The notes: a model not told the origin generated them from the letters alone. A stretch of DNA of 64,000 nucleotides from Rhodococcus globerulus NBRC 14531 (GCF_001894805.1 NZ_BCWX01000002.1:868001-932000), one strand, 5' to 3'; shown: positions 27,576-37,041, counted from the first letter of the stretch. Numbers and translations: made by a program.

Positions 27576-27956
27576 ATGGAAGGCTTCTGGGAGTTTTTCT
27601 GGTTCATGTTTGTCTGTCTCGCATTTGTCGCCTACTTGAGCGTGTTGTTCTCGATCATCACGGATCTGTTCCGAGATCATGAGATGTCAGGCTGGTTCAA
27701 GGCGATCTGGATCGTTTTCCTCTTTGTCGTGCCCTTCCTGTCGGCGATGATCTATGTGATCGTCCGGAATGACGGTATGACTCAGCGCTCGATTGCCGCA
27801 GCGCAAAAGCAGATGCAGGCACAAGGCGCGTACGTGCGCGAGGTCGCTGGACAATCTTCGGCTGATCAGATCACAGCCGCCAAGGGCCTTCTCGATGCCG
27901 GCGCGATCAACGAGGACGAGTTCCGGGCGCTGAAGGCAAAAACCATCATGCAGTGA
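27576..27956 (+). CDS. PLDc_N-like membrane protein with SHOCT tail
   Basis: The protein has 126 residues from ATG 27576 (GGAG nine bases upstream). Two transmembrane helices with the loop F-R-D-H-E-M-S-G-W form a PLDc_N domain. A Gln/Ala linker and a SHOCT motif (A-K-G-L-L-D-A-G-A-I-N-E-D-E-F) end the protein. SHOCT segments are oligomerisation or regulatory tails. The first 80 residues parallel the gene at 21.2 kb. Confidence 0.85.
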   Translation: MEGFWEFFWFMFVCLAFVAYLSVLFSIITDLFRDHEMSGWFKAIWIVFLFVVPFLSAMIYVIVRNDGMTQRSIAAAQKQMQAQGAYVREVAGQSSADQITAAKGLLDAGAINEDEFRALKAKTIMQ

Positions 27957-27990
27957 AGACGGTGCTGCAACAGAATCAGAATACGACGAC

Positions 27991-28018
27991 GACGTGTGTT
28001 GTGGATGACGTGTGTTGT
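27991..28018 (+). repeat. 12-bp direct repeat pair
   Basis: GACGTGTGTTGT occurs at 27991-28002 and 28007-28018, inside the gap between the SHOCT and CPBP genes. GCAACAGAAT also occurs twice near 27966 and 28023. No gene is seen here. Confidence 0.6.
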
Positions 28019-28215
28019 ATTCGCAACAGAATTCGGCCTGGTTCGCTGTCCTCATTCGTCCAGGCGTCAGGTGACAACCTCTGGGGTTCTGGTTACTCTC
28101 CGCGCGCGTTCAGTTACGCCTCGATGACATCGAGCGAATCTTCGGCTGAGGGAGGTAGTTTCACCGCTACGAGTACGGGTGGCGCCGAATGGTCGCCCTC
28201 CTTCCCGAATATGAC

Positions 28216-28250
28216 GAAGCCGCCGGCACCTTACGGTGTCCGGCGGCTTC
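28216..28250. terminator. Hairpin between convergent SHOCT and CPBP genes
   Basis: The arms 28216-28230 and 28235-28250 pair over 15 bp with one bulged base. It can end both convergent transcripts. Confidence 0.75.
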
Positions 28251-28282
28251 ACCACATTCAGGATCGGCGAAACGAGGAGCTG

Positions 28283-29119
28283 TCAGCTTGTCGCGTTCGC
28301 GGGCTGTTCTTGGCTGACTCGCCCTCGGACGAAGAAGATAGCGACGACGGCGAAGAGGACCAGCAGGATTGTGATGAACGTGGCGACGACGGTGGCGCCG
28401 CTGGCTCCAGTCACGGAGGTGTCGAGTCCGCCCGTCGAGAGGATCGTTGTGGGGTCGGTGAGGCCATGCAACACGATCGCGGCCCAGATTGTGCCCGTCA
28501 CGCGCATAGTCAGATACATGCACATCCCGAAACCGAACGTGTAGACGACGGTCGCCAGAACGGTTGACACTTCCATCCCGGAGATGAAGTTGACCGTGTG
28601 CATCAGCGCGAACAGCAGCGACGACACGACCGCGACGAAGCGTTCGCCATGGCCGGCGTCACGCAACATTTTCACCGCAATACCGCGGGTGAGGAGTTCC
28701 TCGGCAATGCCAACGCACACCCCGAGGGCAAGTAGCGAGATGATCTCGCCGGCTGACCACGCGCTCCAGTCGGTTCCGGTCAGGTGCGCTGCAATGGCGG
28801 CGGCTACGAGAATCGGGCCGATCCACATCCAGCCGCGGCCACGTATAGGTTGCGGGCCGAAAATACTGCGTAGCCAGCCCAGCTTCACTATGAATATCAG
28901 CAGCGCGACAGCACCGATCGCGATAGGCAATGCGAGGCCGAAAATGATGCTCGAGGCGCTTGCGACCACGTTGTCGCTATCGATCTGATCGGAGAAAACG
29001 CGCGAGATCACCTGTCCAACTGCGAGGTAGAAAGCTAGATAGACGACGACTATCAACAGCAGCTTCCACAGGGTGGGGCGGCTCCAGAAACCCGACTTTT
29101 CGGGAGTTGTATTGGTCAC
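28283..29119 (-). CDS. CPBP-family intramembrane metalloprotease
   Basis: The protein has about 278 residues from GTG 29119 (a TTG at 29158 would add 13). About eight membrane helices carry the CPBP/ABI motif E-E-L-L-T-R-G and later F-A-L-M-H plus I-V-L-H-G. Family members (Rce1-like) cut membrane substrates or protect against bacteriocins. No substrate is evident. It converges with the SHOCT gene. Confidence 0.8.
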   Translation of the reverse strand: MTNTTPEKSGFWSRPTLWKLLLIVVVYLAFYLAVGQVISRVFSDQIDSDNVVASASSIIFGLALPIAIGAVALLIFIVKLGWLRSIFGPQPIRGRGWMWIGPILVAAAIAAHLTGTDWSAWSAGEIISLLALGVCVGIAEELLTRGIAVKMLRDAGHGERFVAVVSSLLFALMHTVNFISGMEVSTVLATVVYTFGFGMCMYLTMRVTGTIWAAIVLHGLTDPTTILSTGGLDTSVTGASGATVVATFITILLVLFAVVAIFFVRGRVSQEQPANATS

Positions 29120-29231
29120 TGACAGATCGTACGGGATCTCCAGGAATTCGCGCGTCAATCGAAATTCGCGCTGAAGCCTCTGTCGACCAGGCCGAGAAAA
29201 TTGATGTAAGTACCAGATTTATTGTGCCGGA

Positions 29232-29942
29232 TCACGATTCGTGATGGCATACCAGCATGTGGTTGGCGCCTTTTTGGAATTCGTAGTCGACCTCGACGTT
29301 ACGGCCGGCGATGCCGCGAGCTCGCAGTTCGGACAGCAGCTCGACAAGTTGTGAGTACGGCTCCGCCGATCCAATCGCCACCAACGGAAAGATGCGCAGC
29401 TCTCCTGAGGTGACGCGCATCAATTCGGTAATCGCGTCGAGGTGGAAGGCGTGGTCGAGGCTGTCGGCGTAGCTGAACAACAGATGAGAGCTGAGTACCA
29501 GATCGAAGGCGTCGTCAGGGAAAGGCAGTGCGGGCAACCGACCTGGGATGTAGTGACCGGGGTGTTGGCGAATATGAGCTGCGAACTGGTGGGCGGCGTG
29601 CTGCCTGACATGTTGGTGTTCATCGGGATCAGCGAAGAAAGTCCACTCGTACTCTTCTGCGTGTGCGCGGACATATCGATTGCCTCGCTCCGTCTCCGAT
29701 GTGGCAATAGTAGCGAGATTGTCGGGGCTGTTTCCGAAATAGGCTGCATCGCATGCAGTTACGTTGCCGCCGAGGTTGCTCACCGCACTGGTGAAATCCG
29801 CGGCGCCGCTGGGGCAGTCGAGGATTCGCACGGACAGGTCATCGTCGGTGAGGGCGAACATCGCCTGGTATTCGGCAAGCGAACGAGAACTGATCAGCAT
29901 CTTGCCGATCCCGTCGACGCGGTTGTCATTTTCAAAGGTCAT
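29232..29942 (-). CDS. Class I SAM-dependent methyltransferase
   Basis: The 236-residue protein has a Rossmann-like core: motif I is V-R-I-L-D-C-P-S-G-A-A-D, followed by V-T-A-C-D-A. The post-I/IV region F-D-L-V-L-S-S-H-L-L-F and L-M-R-V-T-S-G-E-L-R fit small-molecule methyltransferases. Motif I has C-P-S-G in place of the usual G-x-G-x-G, a sub-family feature. Substrate is unknown. Confidence 0.8.
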   Translation of the reverse strand: MTFENDNRVDGIGKMLISSRSLAEYQAMFALTDDDLSVRILDCPSGAADFTSAVSNLGGNVTACDAAYFGNSPDNLATIATSETERGNRYVRAHAEEYEWTFFADPDEHQHVRQHAAHQFAAHIRQHPGHYIPGRLPALPFPDDAFDLVLSSHLLFSYADSLDHAFHLDAITELMRVTSGELRIFPLVAIGSAEPYSQLVELLSELRARGIAGRNVEVDYEFQKGANHMLVCHHES

Positions 29943-30179
29943 GTGTGGTCCTCACAGTAGGGGGCACCTCACTGCGTCAACCGGGATAGATGTAGGCAAC
30001 GATCGTCGGCCGCGCGCGAGGCGGCCGGAAAGTGCACAGTTCAAGGCCGCAGTGAATGCGGCCACCAGAGCTGTACGAAAGTCGTCACCGGCCAATTACA
30101 GCACACGATCTGGTGGTGGGTTGGAGAGAACCGGCGCGCTTGCTCGACTTCTGAGCGATATACCTCGAGAATCAACACC

Positions 30180-30599
30180 ATGGACACCGTGAAGTTCTTC
30201 GAGTGGGTCACCGAATTGTTCGAAGTACTCGGTGTTGTCGCGATGGTTTTCGGGTTTGTATTCGCCTTTGGCATTGCCGGCCGGTCGTGGTTCCGTACTC
30301 GCAACGGTAGTGCCGCGTTCAAGACTCTCCGCGAAACCCTCGGCGCCGTCATTCTTCTCGGACTGGAGATTCTGGTTGCCGCAGATCTAGTCAAAACCGT
30401 GACGTCGTCGCCTTCTCTGACAGATGCTGCAGTACTCGGAATGATCGTCTTGATTCGAACCGTTCTGAGCCTGTCGATTCAGATTGAGATCGACGGGGTA
30501 CTTCCATGGCGCAAGGCGTTGGTGTCGAGTCCCCAATTGCTGGCCCGCGCAGCACGCGGATCAGGTGGGGACGCGACGTCCGACGCCTCGCAGCCGTAG
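30180..30599 (+). CDS. DUF1622 membrane protein
   Basis: The protein has 139 residues. Three hydrophobic segments (about residues 12-35, 55-75, 82-105) surround the conserved F-K-T-L-R-E-T-L-G-A-V-I-L-L-G-L-E and R-T-V-L-S-L-S-I-Q-I-E-I patterns of DUF1622. Function is unknown. The DUF2252 gene follows after 49 bp. Confidence 0.85.
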   Translation: MDTVKFFEWVTELFEVLGVVAMVFGFVFAFGIAGRSWFRTRNGSAAFKTLRETLGAVILLGLEILVAADLVKTVTSSPSLTDAAVLGMIVLIRTVLSLSIQIEIDGVLPWRKALVSSPQLLARAARGSGGDATSDASQP

Positions 30600-30648
30600 C
30601 AAGGGCCGTCGACTCCGCAGGCCCACCGAGGACTGAAAGGTCGGGCAG

Positions 30649-32085
30649 ATGACTGCAGTACCGGTTGACAAGGTTGCGCCAGCTGACAAGGCAGTTCCTG
30701 CGCAGCACCCCACCGTTGACGAGCGGAGGGAAGATGGTCGGCAGGCTCGCCGAGATACGCCGCTCGCGATGCTGGCCGAACTTGCCGACAGCGACCGCGA
30801 CCCGATTTCACTCCTGGAATCTCAGGCCGAAGCGCGGGTGCCTGAATTGGTGCCGATTCGTTACGGCCGCATGTCTGCGTCGCGTTTCTCGTTCTTTCGT
30901 GGCGCGGCCCTGGTTATGTGCGACGACCTTTCACGCAATCGCAATTCCGACATGAATACCCAACTGTGCGGAGATGCGCATCTGAGTAATTTCGGGGTCT
31001 ACGCCACGCCGGAGCGCAAACTTGCATTCGATATCAACGATTTCGACGAGACCTACCCAGGTCCATTCGAATGGGACGTCAAACGCTTGGCTGCGAGTTT
31101 GGCGATAGCGGGTAAGGACAACGGCTATTCGGGTAAGGAACGAAGGAAGATAACTGTTGGTTGTGCCGCCGAATATCGGGAAACGATGATTCGCCAGGCG
31201 GAATTGGGAAACCTTGCGGTGTGGTATTCGCACATCGAACCAGAGGACGGCCTCGAAGAACTGAGTATTCAGATCAAGAAACGAATGCTTGAACGGGCGC
31301 GTTCCACTCTCGATAAGGCACGCCGACGGGACAGCGTTCAAGCCGCGTCGAAATTCACCGAGATTGTCGATGGCAGAAGGCGATTCATCAGTGATCCACC
31401 GTTGATCGTGCCGGTCGAGGAGCTATACGACGGGCGGGATCTCGAGGATGTCGAGGAGGTGCTCCACGGACGAATTCGTTCGTACCGCAGCACCCTTCAG
31501 TGGGATCGCCGCGTGCTGCTACAGAGCTTCGAGATGATGCACATCGCGCGCAAGGTGGTCGGCGTCGGCAGTGTCGGCACGAGAGCCTGGATGATCTTGA
31601 TGAAGGGACGCGACGCCGATGATCCACTGATCCTGCAGGTGAAGCAGGCGTTGCCGTCGGTGTTGTCCGGCTACGTGAACGGCCCGATATTCCGCAATGA
31701 GGGGGAGCGGGTGGTGAATGGTCAGCGACTGATGCAGGCCAGCAGCGATATCTTTCTAGGCTGGGAGCGAGGGCCAGGTCCGGACGAGCTCGAGCATGAC
31801 TTCTACATCCGCCAACTTCGCGACGGCAAGGGCTCTGCGGTGATCGAAGGCATGAAACCCGAAGGTATGGAAGCGTACGGCCGTTTATGCGCGCGGGTTC
31901 TGGCCTATGCACACGCTCGATCGGGCGACCGCATTGCGATTGCCGAATATCTTGGCGAGGGAACGGAATTCGACTTCGCGATCAGTGAGTTTGCGGCGGC
32001 GTACACCAAACGAAATGCTCGTGATCATGCCGCACTTATGACAGCGATCGACACGGGACGGGTGACCGCACAGACCGGAATCTGA
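30649..32085 (+). CDS. DUF2252 protein (kinase-like fold)
   Basis: The protein has 478 residues from ATG 30649. It shows the DUF2252 markers: R-Y-G-R-M near residue 65, then C-G-D-A-H-L-S-N-F-G and D-I-N-D-F-D-E-T-Y-P-G-P-F-E-W-D-V-K-R. The fold is distantly related to small-molecule kinases (HxD-like N-D-F-D and D-x-N segments). The function is unknown. It follows DUF1622 and probably shares its transcript. Confidence 0.9.
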   Translation: MTAVPVDKVAPADKAVPAQHPTVDERREDGRQARRDTPLAMLAELADSDRDPISLLESQAEARVPELVPIRYGRMSASRFSFFRGAALVMCDDLSRNRNSDMNTQLCGDAHLSNFGVYATPERKLAFDINDFDETYPGPFEWDVKRLAASLAIAGKDNGYSGKERRKITVGCAAEYRETMIRQAELGNLAVWYSHIEPEDGLEELSIQIKKRMLERARSTLDKARRRDSVQAASKFTEIVDGRRRFISDPPLIVPVEELYDGRDLEDVEEVLHGRIRSYRSTLQWDRRVLLQSFEMMHIARKVVGVGSVGTRAWMILMKGRDADDPLILQVKQALPSVLSGYVNGPIFRNEGERVVNGQRLMQASSDIFLGWERGPGPDELEHDFYIRQLRDGKGSAVIEGMKPEGMEAYGRLCARVLAYAHARSGDRIAIAEYLGEGTEFDFAISEFAAAYTKRNARDHAALMTAIDTGRVTAQTGI

Positions 32086-32111
32086 CCCGCCCAGGAATTG
32101 CTGGAGCGCCG

Positions 32112-32759
32112 TCAGGTTGTGTAACGCGCTCGCATCGTCGCAGCACCGGGCCCGGTGAGATCGTCGCAGTACACGCGCCGACCAGCCATGGCCATGGTGA
32201 GAGCCAAGGTCGTGCCGCTGACGAGTGGACCGTCTCCAGTCGAGAATGGCCCGTCGGTCGCTTCGACGCGAAGACCTTTGATCGTGCTGCGACTGGGCAC
32301 AGTAAAGTCCCGTCGAGCGTAGAAACGAGCAACTTCGGTGAGCGTCTCGACGGCTGGAATGTACGAGAGACCGAGCGGACGCCGGATGTCCTGGGCGTGG
32401 ACTACCACCTCGCCGAGCCACGCCACAGTGGGCCCTGGCGCCGAGGTTCTGCTGGTGATCACCCGTCGGAACCGTTCGAGGGTCTCGTCCGGGGTCGCGC
32501 CTCGGTACTCGGCGAGGCGCCGGTCGTTGTGTAGGTCGAAGTCGAACCGTGTGCCCAGGACACTGACAAACCAACGAAGTGCCCCGACGCTCGCCGCCGC
32601 TGTGAGATGCGCGACGACGTCCTCGACAGTCCACCGCCCGCACAGTGACTGCTGATTCCACTGTGCCTGATTCAGACCGACAAGCTCACCGAGCAGAGCG
32701 GTGCGCTCGGTTTCGACAGCAGACCACAGGGCGCTTCTCTGCATATCGCGCTTAGGCAT
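32112..32759 (-). CDS. Maleylpyruvate isomerase/mycothiol-dependent enzyme family
   Basis: The protein has 215 residues from ATG 32759, whose start overlaps the upstream SRPBCC stop by 8 bases; a longer open frame lacks signals. It belongs to the DinB-fold mycothiol family, shown by L-C-G-R-W-T-V-E-D-V-V-A-H-L and G-E-V-V-V-H-A-Q-D-I-R-R (metal-ligand His residues). These enzymes use mycothiol as a thiol cofactor for isomerisation or conjugation. Substrate is unknown. It is the last gene of a regulator-SRPBCC-enzyme set. Confidence 0.85.
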   Translation of the reverse strand: MPKRDMQRSALWSAVETERTALLGELVGLNQAQWNQQSLCGRWTVEDVVAHLTAAASVGALRWFVSVLGTRFDFDLHNDRRLAEYRGATPDETLERFRRVITSRTSAPGPTVAWLGEVVVHAQDIRRPLGLSYIPAVETLTEVARFYARRDFTVPSRSTIKGLRVEATDGPFSTGDGPLVSGTTLALTMAMAGRRVYCDDLTGPGAATMRARYTT

Positions 32760-33468
32760 AGACGCCGTCCAACCAGCCTTTCCAGCCTGCGCTGGCTGCT
32801 TCGCCGTCAGCGCCTGCTGCAAACAGGTGGTGTGCCACATCGACATTGCCGCCGAAGGCATTTCGGCCGTAGAACCGAAGTAGCGCGTCGTCGGTACGCA
32901 GTCCGACAAACCAGTCGTTGAGGTAGTCGACCACAGCAGTGATCGTGCCGATGCCGGGAACGTCGAAAGTCACGGTGTCGTCGACGGCGGTGTCGGATCC
33001 GATTCCGAGTGCGCTGCGCAGAGTTGCCATCGCTGCGGGTGCGCCGGATGCTTCCGGACCTTCGGCGCTCACGTAGGTGGCGCTGTGCCCGGCGAAGTAG
33101 CGCACGTACTGGCCAAGGCTGTGGAGGTAGAAGTCTGTGTGCTTGCTTGCTCCGTCGTACTGATTGTCCCAGTCGTCGGCAAAGACGCCGGCATGGACGT
33201 AGCGCACCACGGCCGTGCTGTTGTCGCGGGCTTCCACGAGGTATTCGAGGTGATTGAACCAGCCATCGGGGCCGTCCATGTGGATGCCGAGTTCGGTGGG
33301 CGGTTCCCAGGTAGCGATGACGGGACTGTCGGGGCGCGAGCCGTCGGCCGGAATCTCGAGAGGCGATGGGAACATCCATCCGGCAGTCTCGGCGGAGATG
33401 GCGGCCCAGATCTGCTCCGGGGTTCCGGGTACAACAACTTCGCGGCGGATTTCGAACTTCTTCGACAT
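32752..33468 (-). CDS. SRPBCC/AHSA1-type ligand-binding protein
   Basis: This 238-residue protein has the START-like fold opening I-R-R-E-V-V-V-P-G-T-P-E-Q-I-W-A-A-I followed by P-P-T-E-L-G-I-H. A second half (about residues 150-238) probably repeats a smaller alpha/beta unit. It is encoded between a winged-helix regulator (3 bp upstream) and the mycothiol-type enzyme, so it may bind the compound this module senses or modifies. Confidence 0.82.
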   Translation of the reverse strand: MSKKFEIRREVVVPGTPEQIWAAISAETAGWMFPSPLEIPADGSRPDSPVIATWEPPTELGIHMDGPDGWFNHLEYLVEARDNSTAVVRYVHAGVFADDWDNQYDGASKHTDFYLHSLGQYVRYFAGHSATYVSAEGPEASGAPAAMATLRSALGIGSDTAVDDTVTFDVPGIGTITAVVDYLNDWFVGLRTDDALLRFYGRNAFGGNVDVAHHLFAAGADGEAASAGWKGWLDGVYA

Positions 33469-33470
33469 GG

Positions 33471-34079
33471 CTAGTTCTCCGATTCGGGTGAGTGTGTGGA
33501 CGGTTTCAGGCTTGGGTGAAGCGCTACGACGAGGCGGTGCGGGCGGCCGGTCGCGGTGTTGCCGTCGTGGTATTTGGCAACCAGTCCGTTGACTGCCTCG
33601 CCGAGTTCGCGGGCGAAATCCGCTCGGTCGGAGGCTGTCGCGAATGTGATGTCACTGTCGATGGCATACGACGCGAGGGGCTTTCCGGCGGCGGTTGCTC
33701 CGGCGATCAACTCACCGACCTCTCGGACGACCCGCGCTGCCACCGCGACGAGCCATCGCGCCGAGAGCTGGTCTGGGAACTTCCGTGGATCCGGAGCCAG
33801 CGCGGACATCGCGGCGGGGGAGATGACGTACGACGCGGCGCTTGCCTGCATGACTCGTTCGGTCATGTTTCCGCGTTTGCGTTCCTCGACGAGATGGACG
33901 AGTCCGTGTTCTTCGAGGGTTCGCAGGTGGTAGTTGACTTTTTGGCGGGTCAGTCCGACGAGGGGTGCCAGCGCAGCAGCCGACGACGGGTTCACAAGCG
34001 CGGCGAGGATTTGCTGCCGAACCGGGTCGAGTGACGCTTCCGCGACAGCAGGTTTGTCTATGACTGCGACTTCCAACAT
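33471..34079 (-). CDS. ArsR-like winged-helix regulator
   Basis: The 202-residue protein has an N-terminal winged helix (R-Q-Q-I-L-A-A-L-V, T-R-Q-K-V-N-Y-H-L-R-T-L-E-E-H-G-L-V) and a C-terminal part of unknown fold. Its start at 34079 is preceded by a long near-perfect inverted repeat that may be its operator. It leads an SRPBCC and mycothiol-enzyme operon. Confidence 0.82.
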   Translation of the reverse strand: MLEVAVIDKPAVAEASLDPVRQQILAALVNPSSAAALAPLVGLTRQKVNYHLRTLEEHGLVHLVEERKRGNMTERVMQASAASYVISPAAMSALAPDPRKFPDQLSARWLVAVAARVVREVGELIAGATAAGKPLASYAIDSDITFATASDRADFARELGEAVNGLVAKYHDGNTATGRPHRLVVALHPSLKPSTHSPESEN

Positions 34080-34084
34080 GAGAA

Positions 34085-34142
34085 AACCATCCCACCGACA
34101 GAATTACTTGTCAAGACAAAATAATTTGTCGGTGGGATGGTT
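34085..34142. promoter_or_regulatory. Long inverted repeat: operator and terminator candidate
   Basis: Perfect 16-bp arms (34085-34100 with 34127-34142) flank an AT-rich core containing a further TTGTC/GACAA pair. It lies six bases before the regulator start and just past the end of the metallopeptidase gene on the same strand. It could end that transcript and also bind the regulator. Confidence 0.65.
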
Positions 34143-34154
34143 GTTGGGCAAGCT

Positions 34155-35075
34155 CTACTTGCTCAGCGCCGCGGGATTGTTCAAATCACGCGCCGAGTAG
34201 GTGTCGCATGCAGACACCTGGCCGGTCTTGTATCCGGCTGCAAACCACAACTGCCGCTGTTGGGATGAACCGTGAGTCCAGCCTTCGGGGTTGACCCGCC
34301 CGCTGGTCGACTGTTGGATCCGGTCATCGCCGACCGACGATGCGGCCGACAGTGCATCGCGGATATCGTTCTGCGACAGCGACTTCAGGAATGGTTGGCC
34401 GGTCGCTTCGTCGGGGATGGTGTCGGCGTAATGTGCCCACACGCCGGCGTAGCAGTCTGCCTGCAGTTCGGTGCGCACAGCGCCTGACTCTGCGCCCTGC
34501 GGGTCGCCCTGCGCGCGGCTGATATCCCCGAGTTGATTCTGGATGTGGTGACCGAATTCATGGGCAACGACGTACTCCTGCGCCAAGGGGCCGGCGCTTG
34601 ATCCGAATCGGTCGACCAGCAATTGGAAGAAGCTTGTGTCGAAGTACGCGGTCTGATCGGCGGGGCAGTAGAACGGACCGACTTCGCTGGTTGCCTGACC
34701 GCAGCCCGTACTGACCGATCCACTGAACAGGACGACCTCGGGGCGGACGTACGCCGTCCCGGTTTGTTTGATCAGTTGCGCTTCCCAGACGTCGTCGAGG
34801 CTACCGACGGTAAGTGTGACGCGGCAGTTGACGTCGTTGTTGGCATCGGTACCGGTGCAGTCGTCGACCGAGCTGAGCCCGCTCGCGGAACTCGATGTTT
34901 CGGTGGAGGTGCCCAGTAGCGAACCGGGATCTCCGCCGAACAGAAGCGCAAGAATGAGCACGATGATGCCGCCTGCGCCGCCGCCGATTGCCACCTTGCT
35001 GCCCCGGCTTCCGCCCCCGCCGCCTTGAACCTGAACGCGTCCCGCTTCACCACGGGCCCCCTCGTTGAAGGTCAT
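34155..35075 (-). CDS. Putative neutral zinc metallopeptidase (YpfJ family)
   Basis: This 306-residue protein has a Gly-rich N-terminus, one transmembrane segment (about residues 29-48) and a linker. The YpfJ-type peptidase domain follows, with zinc motif V-V-A-H-E-F-G-H-H-I near residue 170 and the downstream E-L-Q-A-D-C-Y-A-G-V-W-A-H. From memory it matches Rv2575 of M. tuberculosis, which also lies near aspS. Substrates are unknown. Confidence 0.88.
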   Translation of the reverse strand: MTFNEGARGEAGRVQVQGGGGGSRGSKVAIGGGAGGIIVLILALLFGGDPGSLLGTSTETSSSASGLSSVDDCTGTDANNDVNCRVTLTVGSLDDVWEAQLIKQTGTAYVRPEVVLFSGSVSTGCGQATSEVGPFYCPADQTAYFDTSFFQLLVDRFGSSAGPLAQEYVVAHEFGHHIQNQLGDISRAQGDPQGAESGAVRTELQADCYAGVWAHYADTIPDEATGQPFLKSLSQNDIRDALSAASSVGDDRIQQSTSGRVNPEGWTHGSSQQRQLWFAAGYKTGQVSACDTYSARDLNNPAALSK

Positions 35076-35238
35076 CTATGTCCGCTTTCTGCTGTCGTGA
35101 ACAAGTGCTTGCCGTCACTTCTGGTGGATAGCTTCGCATGCGAGGCGGGTGCGCGTTTCCGGTCTGGGCTGTTCGCTCCGTAGGATCGCAGGCAAAGTAG
35201 TCGGTCGTCGGTTATTGAAGTTGTTCGAAAGGAATCCC

Positions 35239-37041
35239 GTGCTGCGCACACATCTCGCCGGTTCATTGCGACCCGAGCAGGCAGGGCAGACCGTAACGCT
35301 CACCGGTTGGGTAGCCAGGCGTCGTGATCACGGCGGAGTGATCTTCATCGATCTCCGTGATGCATCCGGTGTTTCGCAGGTAGTTTTCCGGGCAGGTGAC
35401 GTCGCCGAGCAGGCGCACCGTCTGCGCGCGGAATACTGCGTTCGCGTGACCGGTGTCGTCGAGGTCCGCCCCGAGGGAAACCAGAACTTCGAGATCCCCA
35501 CCGGCGCAATCGAGGTCAACGCCACCGAGCTCGAGGTGCTCAACGAGAGTGCTCCGCTGCCGTTCCAGCTCGACGATCAGGTCGGCGAGGAAGCGCGTCT
35601 GAAGTACCGCTACCTCGACCTGCGTCGTGAAGGACCCGGACACGCAATTCGCTTGCGCTCCAAGGTGAATGCCGCTGCGCGTGGCGTCCTCGCGCACCAC
35701 CAGTTCGTCGAGGTCGAGACCCCGACACTCACGCGTTCCACCCCTGAAGGTGCCCGCGACTTCCTGGTTCCGGCGCGTTTGCAGCCCGGTAGCTTCTACG
35801 CTCTGCCGCAGAGCCCCCAGCTCTTCAAGCAGCTCCTCATGGTGGGTGGCATCGAGCGCTACTACCAGATCGCGCGCTGCTACCGCGATGAGGATTTCCG
35901 CGCCGATCGCCAGCCGGAGTTCACTCAGCTCGACATCGAGATGGCGTTCGTCAACCAGGACGACGTCATGCTGTTGGCCGAGGAAGTCCTGACCGCGTTG
36001 TGGAAGCTCGTCGGCCACGAGATCAAGACGCCGATCGCGCGCATGACCTACAACGAGTCGATGCGTCGTTACGGCAGCGACAAGCCCGACCTGCGTTTCG
36101 ACATCGAACTCGTCGAGTGCATGAAGTTCTTCAAGGACACCACGTTCCGCGTGTTCCAGGCCGAGTACGTCGGCGCTGTTGTCATGCCGGGTGGCGCAAG
36201 CCAGCCGCGTAAGCAGCTCGACGCGTGGCAGGAATGGGCCAAGCAGCGTGGCGCCAAGGGACTTGCCTACGTGCTGGTCGGCGAAGACGGAACGCTCGGC
36301 GGACCGGTTGCCAAGAACCTCACCGACGCCGAGCGCGAGGGTCTGGCCGCTCACGTCGGCGCACAGCCAGGTGACTGCATCTTCTTCGCGGCGGGTGCAA
36401 CCAAGCCGATGCGCGCGCTTCTCGGTGCTGCCCGCGGCGAGATCGCCCGCAAGAAGGATCTTATCGACCCCAAGGCCTGGGCCTTCGTCTGGATCGTCGA
36501 CGCTCCGATGTTCGAGCCGGCCGCCGACGCCACCGCGTCCGGTGACGTTGCTCTCGGCCATTCGGCGTGGACCGCGGTGCACCACGCGTTCACCTCGCCC
36601 AAGCCCGAGTTCTTCGACACGTTCGACACCGATCCCGGAACCGCTCTCGCCTACGCCTACGACATCGTCTGCAACGGCAACGAAATCGGCGGCGGCAGTA
36701 TCCGTATCCACCGCAAGGACATTCAGGAACGAGTGTTCAAGGTGATGGGTATTTCCGAGGAAGAGGCGCAGGACAAGTTCGGCTTCCTGCTCGACGCCTT
36801 TGCCTTCGGCGCACCCCCGCACGGCGGAATCGCCTTCGGTTGGGACCGCATCACCGCGCTCCTCGCCGGCATGGATTCCATTCGTGAGGTCATCGCGTTC
36901 CCGAAGTCGGGTGGCGGTGTCGATCCGCTGACGGACGCACCTACCCCGATCACGGCGCAGCAGCGTAAGGAATCCGGCGTCGATGCGAAGCCGGAGAAGA
37001 AGGCTGACGCTGCCGGTGGCGACACCGCAGACGGCAAGTAG
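35239..37041 (+). CDS. aspS: Aspartyl-tRNA synthetase
   Basis: The protein has 600 residues from GTG 35239 behind AAAGGA. A class II synthetase with N-terminal OB anticodon-binding domain ([13 protein letters not shown]), motif 2 (R-C-Y-R-D-E-D), the bacterial GAD insert, and motif 3 (G-W-D-R-I). It charges tRNA-Asp. Mycobacterial-type AspRS lacking a separate Asn pathway can also charge tRNA-Asn, which is not testable here. A charged tail (K-K-A-D-A-A) ends the protein. Confidence 0.97.
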   Translation: MLRTHLAGSLRPEQAGQTVTLTGWVARRRDHGGVIFIDLRDASGVSQVVFRAGDVAEQAHRLRAEYCVRVTGVVEVRPEGNQNFEIPTGAIEVNATELEVLNESAPLPFQLDDQVGEEARLKYRYLDLRREGPGHAIRLRSKVNAAARGVLAHHQFVEVETPTLTRSTPEGARDFLVPARLQPGSFYALPQSPQLFKQLLMVGGIERYYQIARCYRDEDFRADRQPEFTQLDIEMAFVNQDDVMLLAEEVLTALWKLVGHEIKTPIARMTYNESMRRYGSDKPDLRFDIELVECMKFFKDTTFRVFQAEYVGAVVMPGGASQPRKQLDAWQEWAKQRGAKGLAYVLVGEDGTLGGPVAKNLTDAEREGLAAHVGAQPGDCIFFAAGATKPMRALLGAARGEIARKKDLIDPKAWAFVWIVDAPMFEPAADATASGDVALGHSAWTAVHHAFTSPKPEFFDTFDTDPGTALAYAYDIVCNGNEIGGGSIRIHRKDIQERVFKVMGISEEEAQDKFGFLLDAFAFGAPPHGGIAFGWDRITALLAGMDSIREVIAFPKSGGGVDPLTDAPTPITAQQRKESGVDAKPEKKADAAGGDTADGK

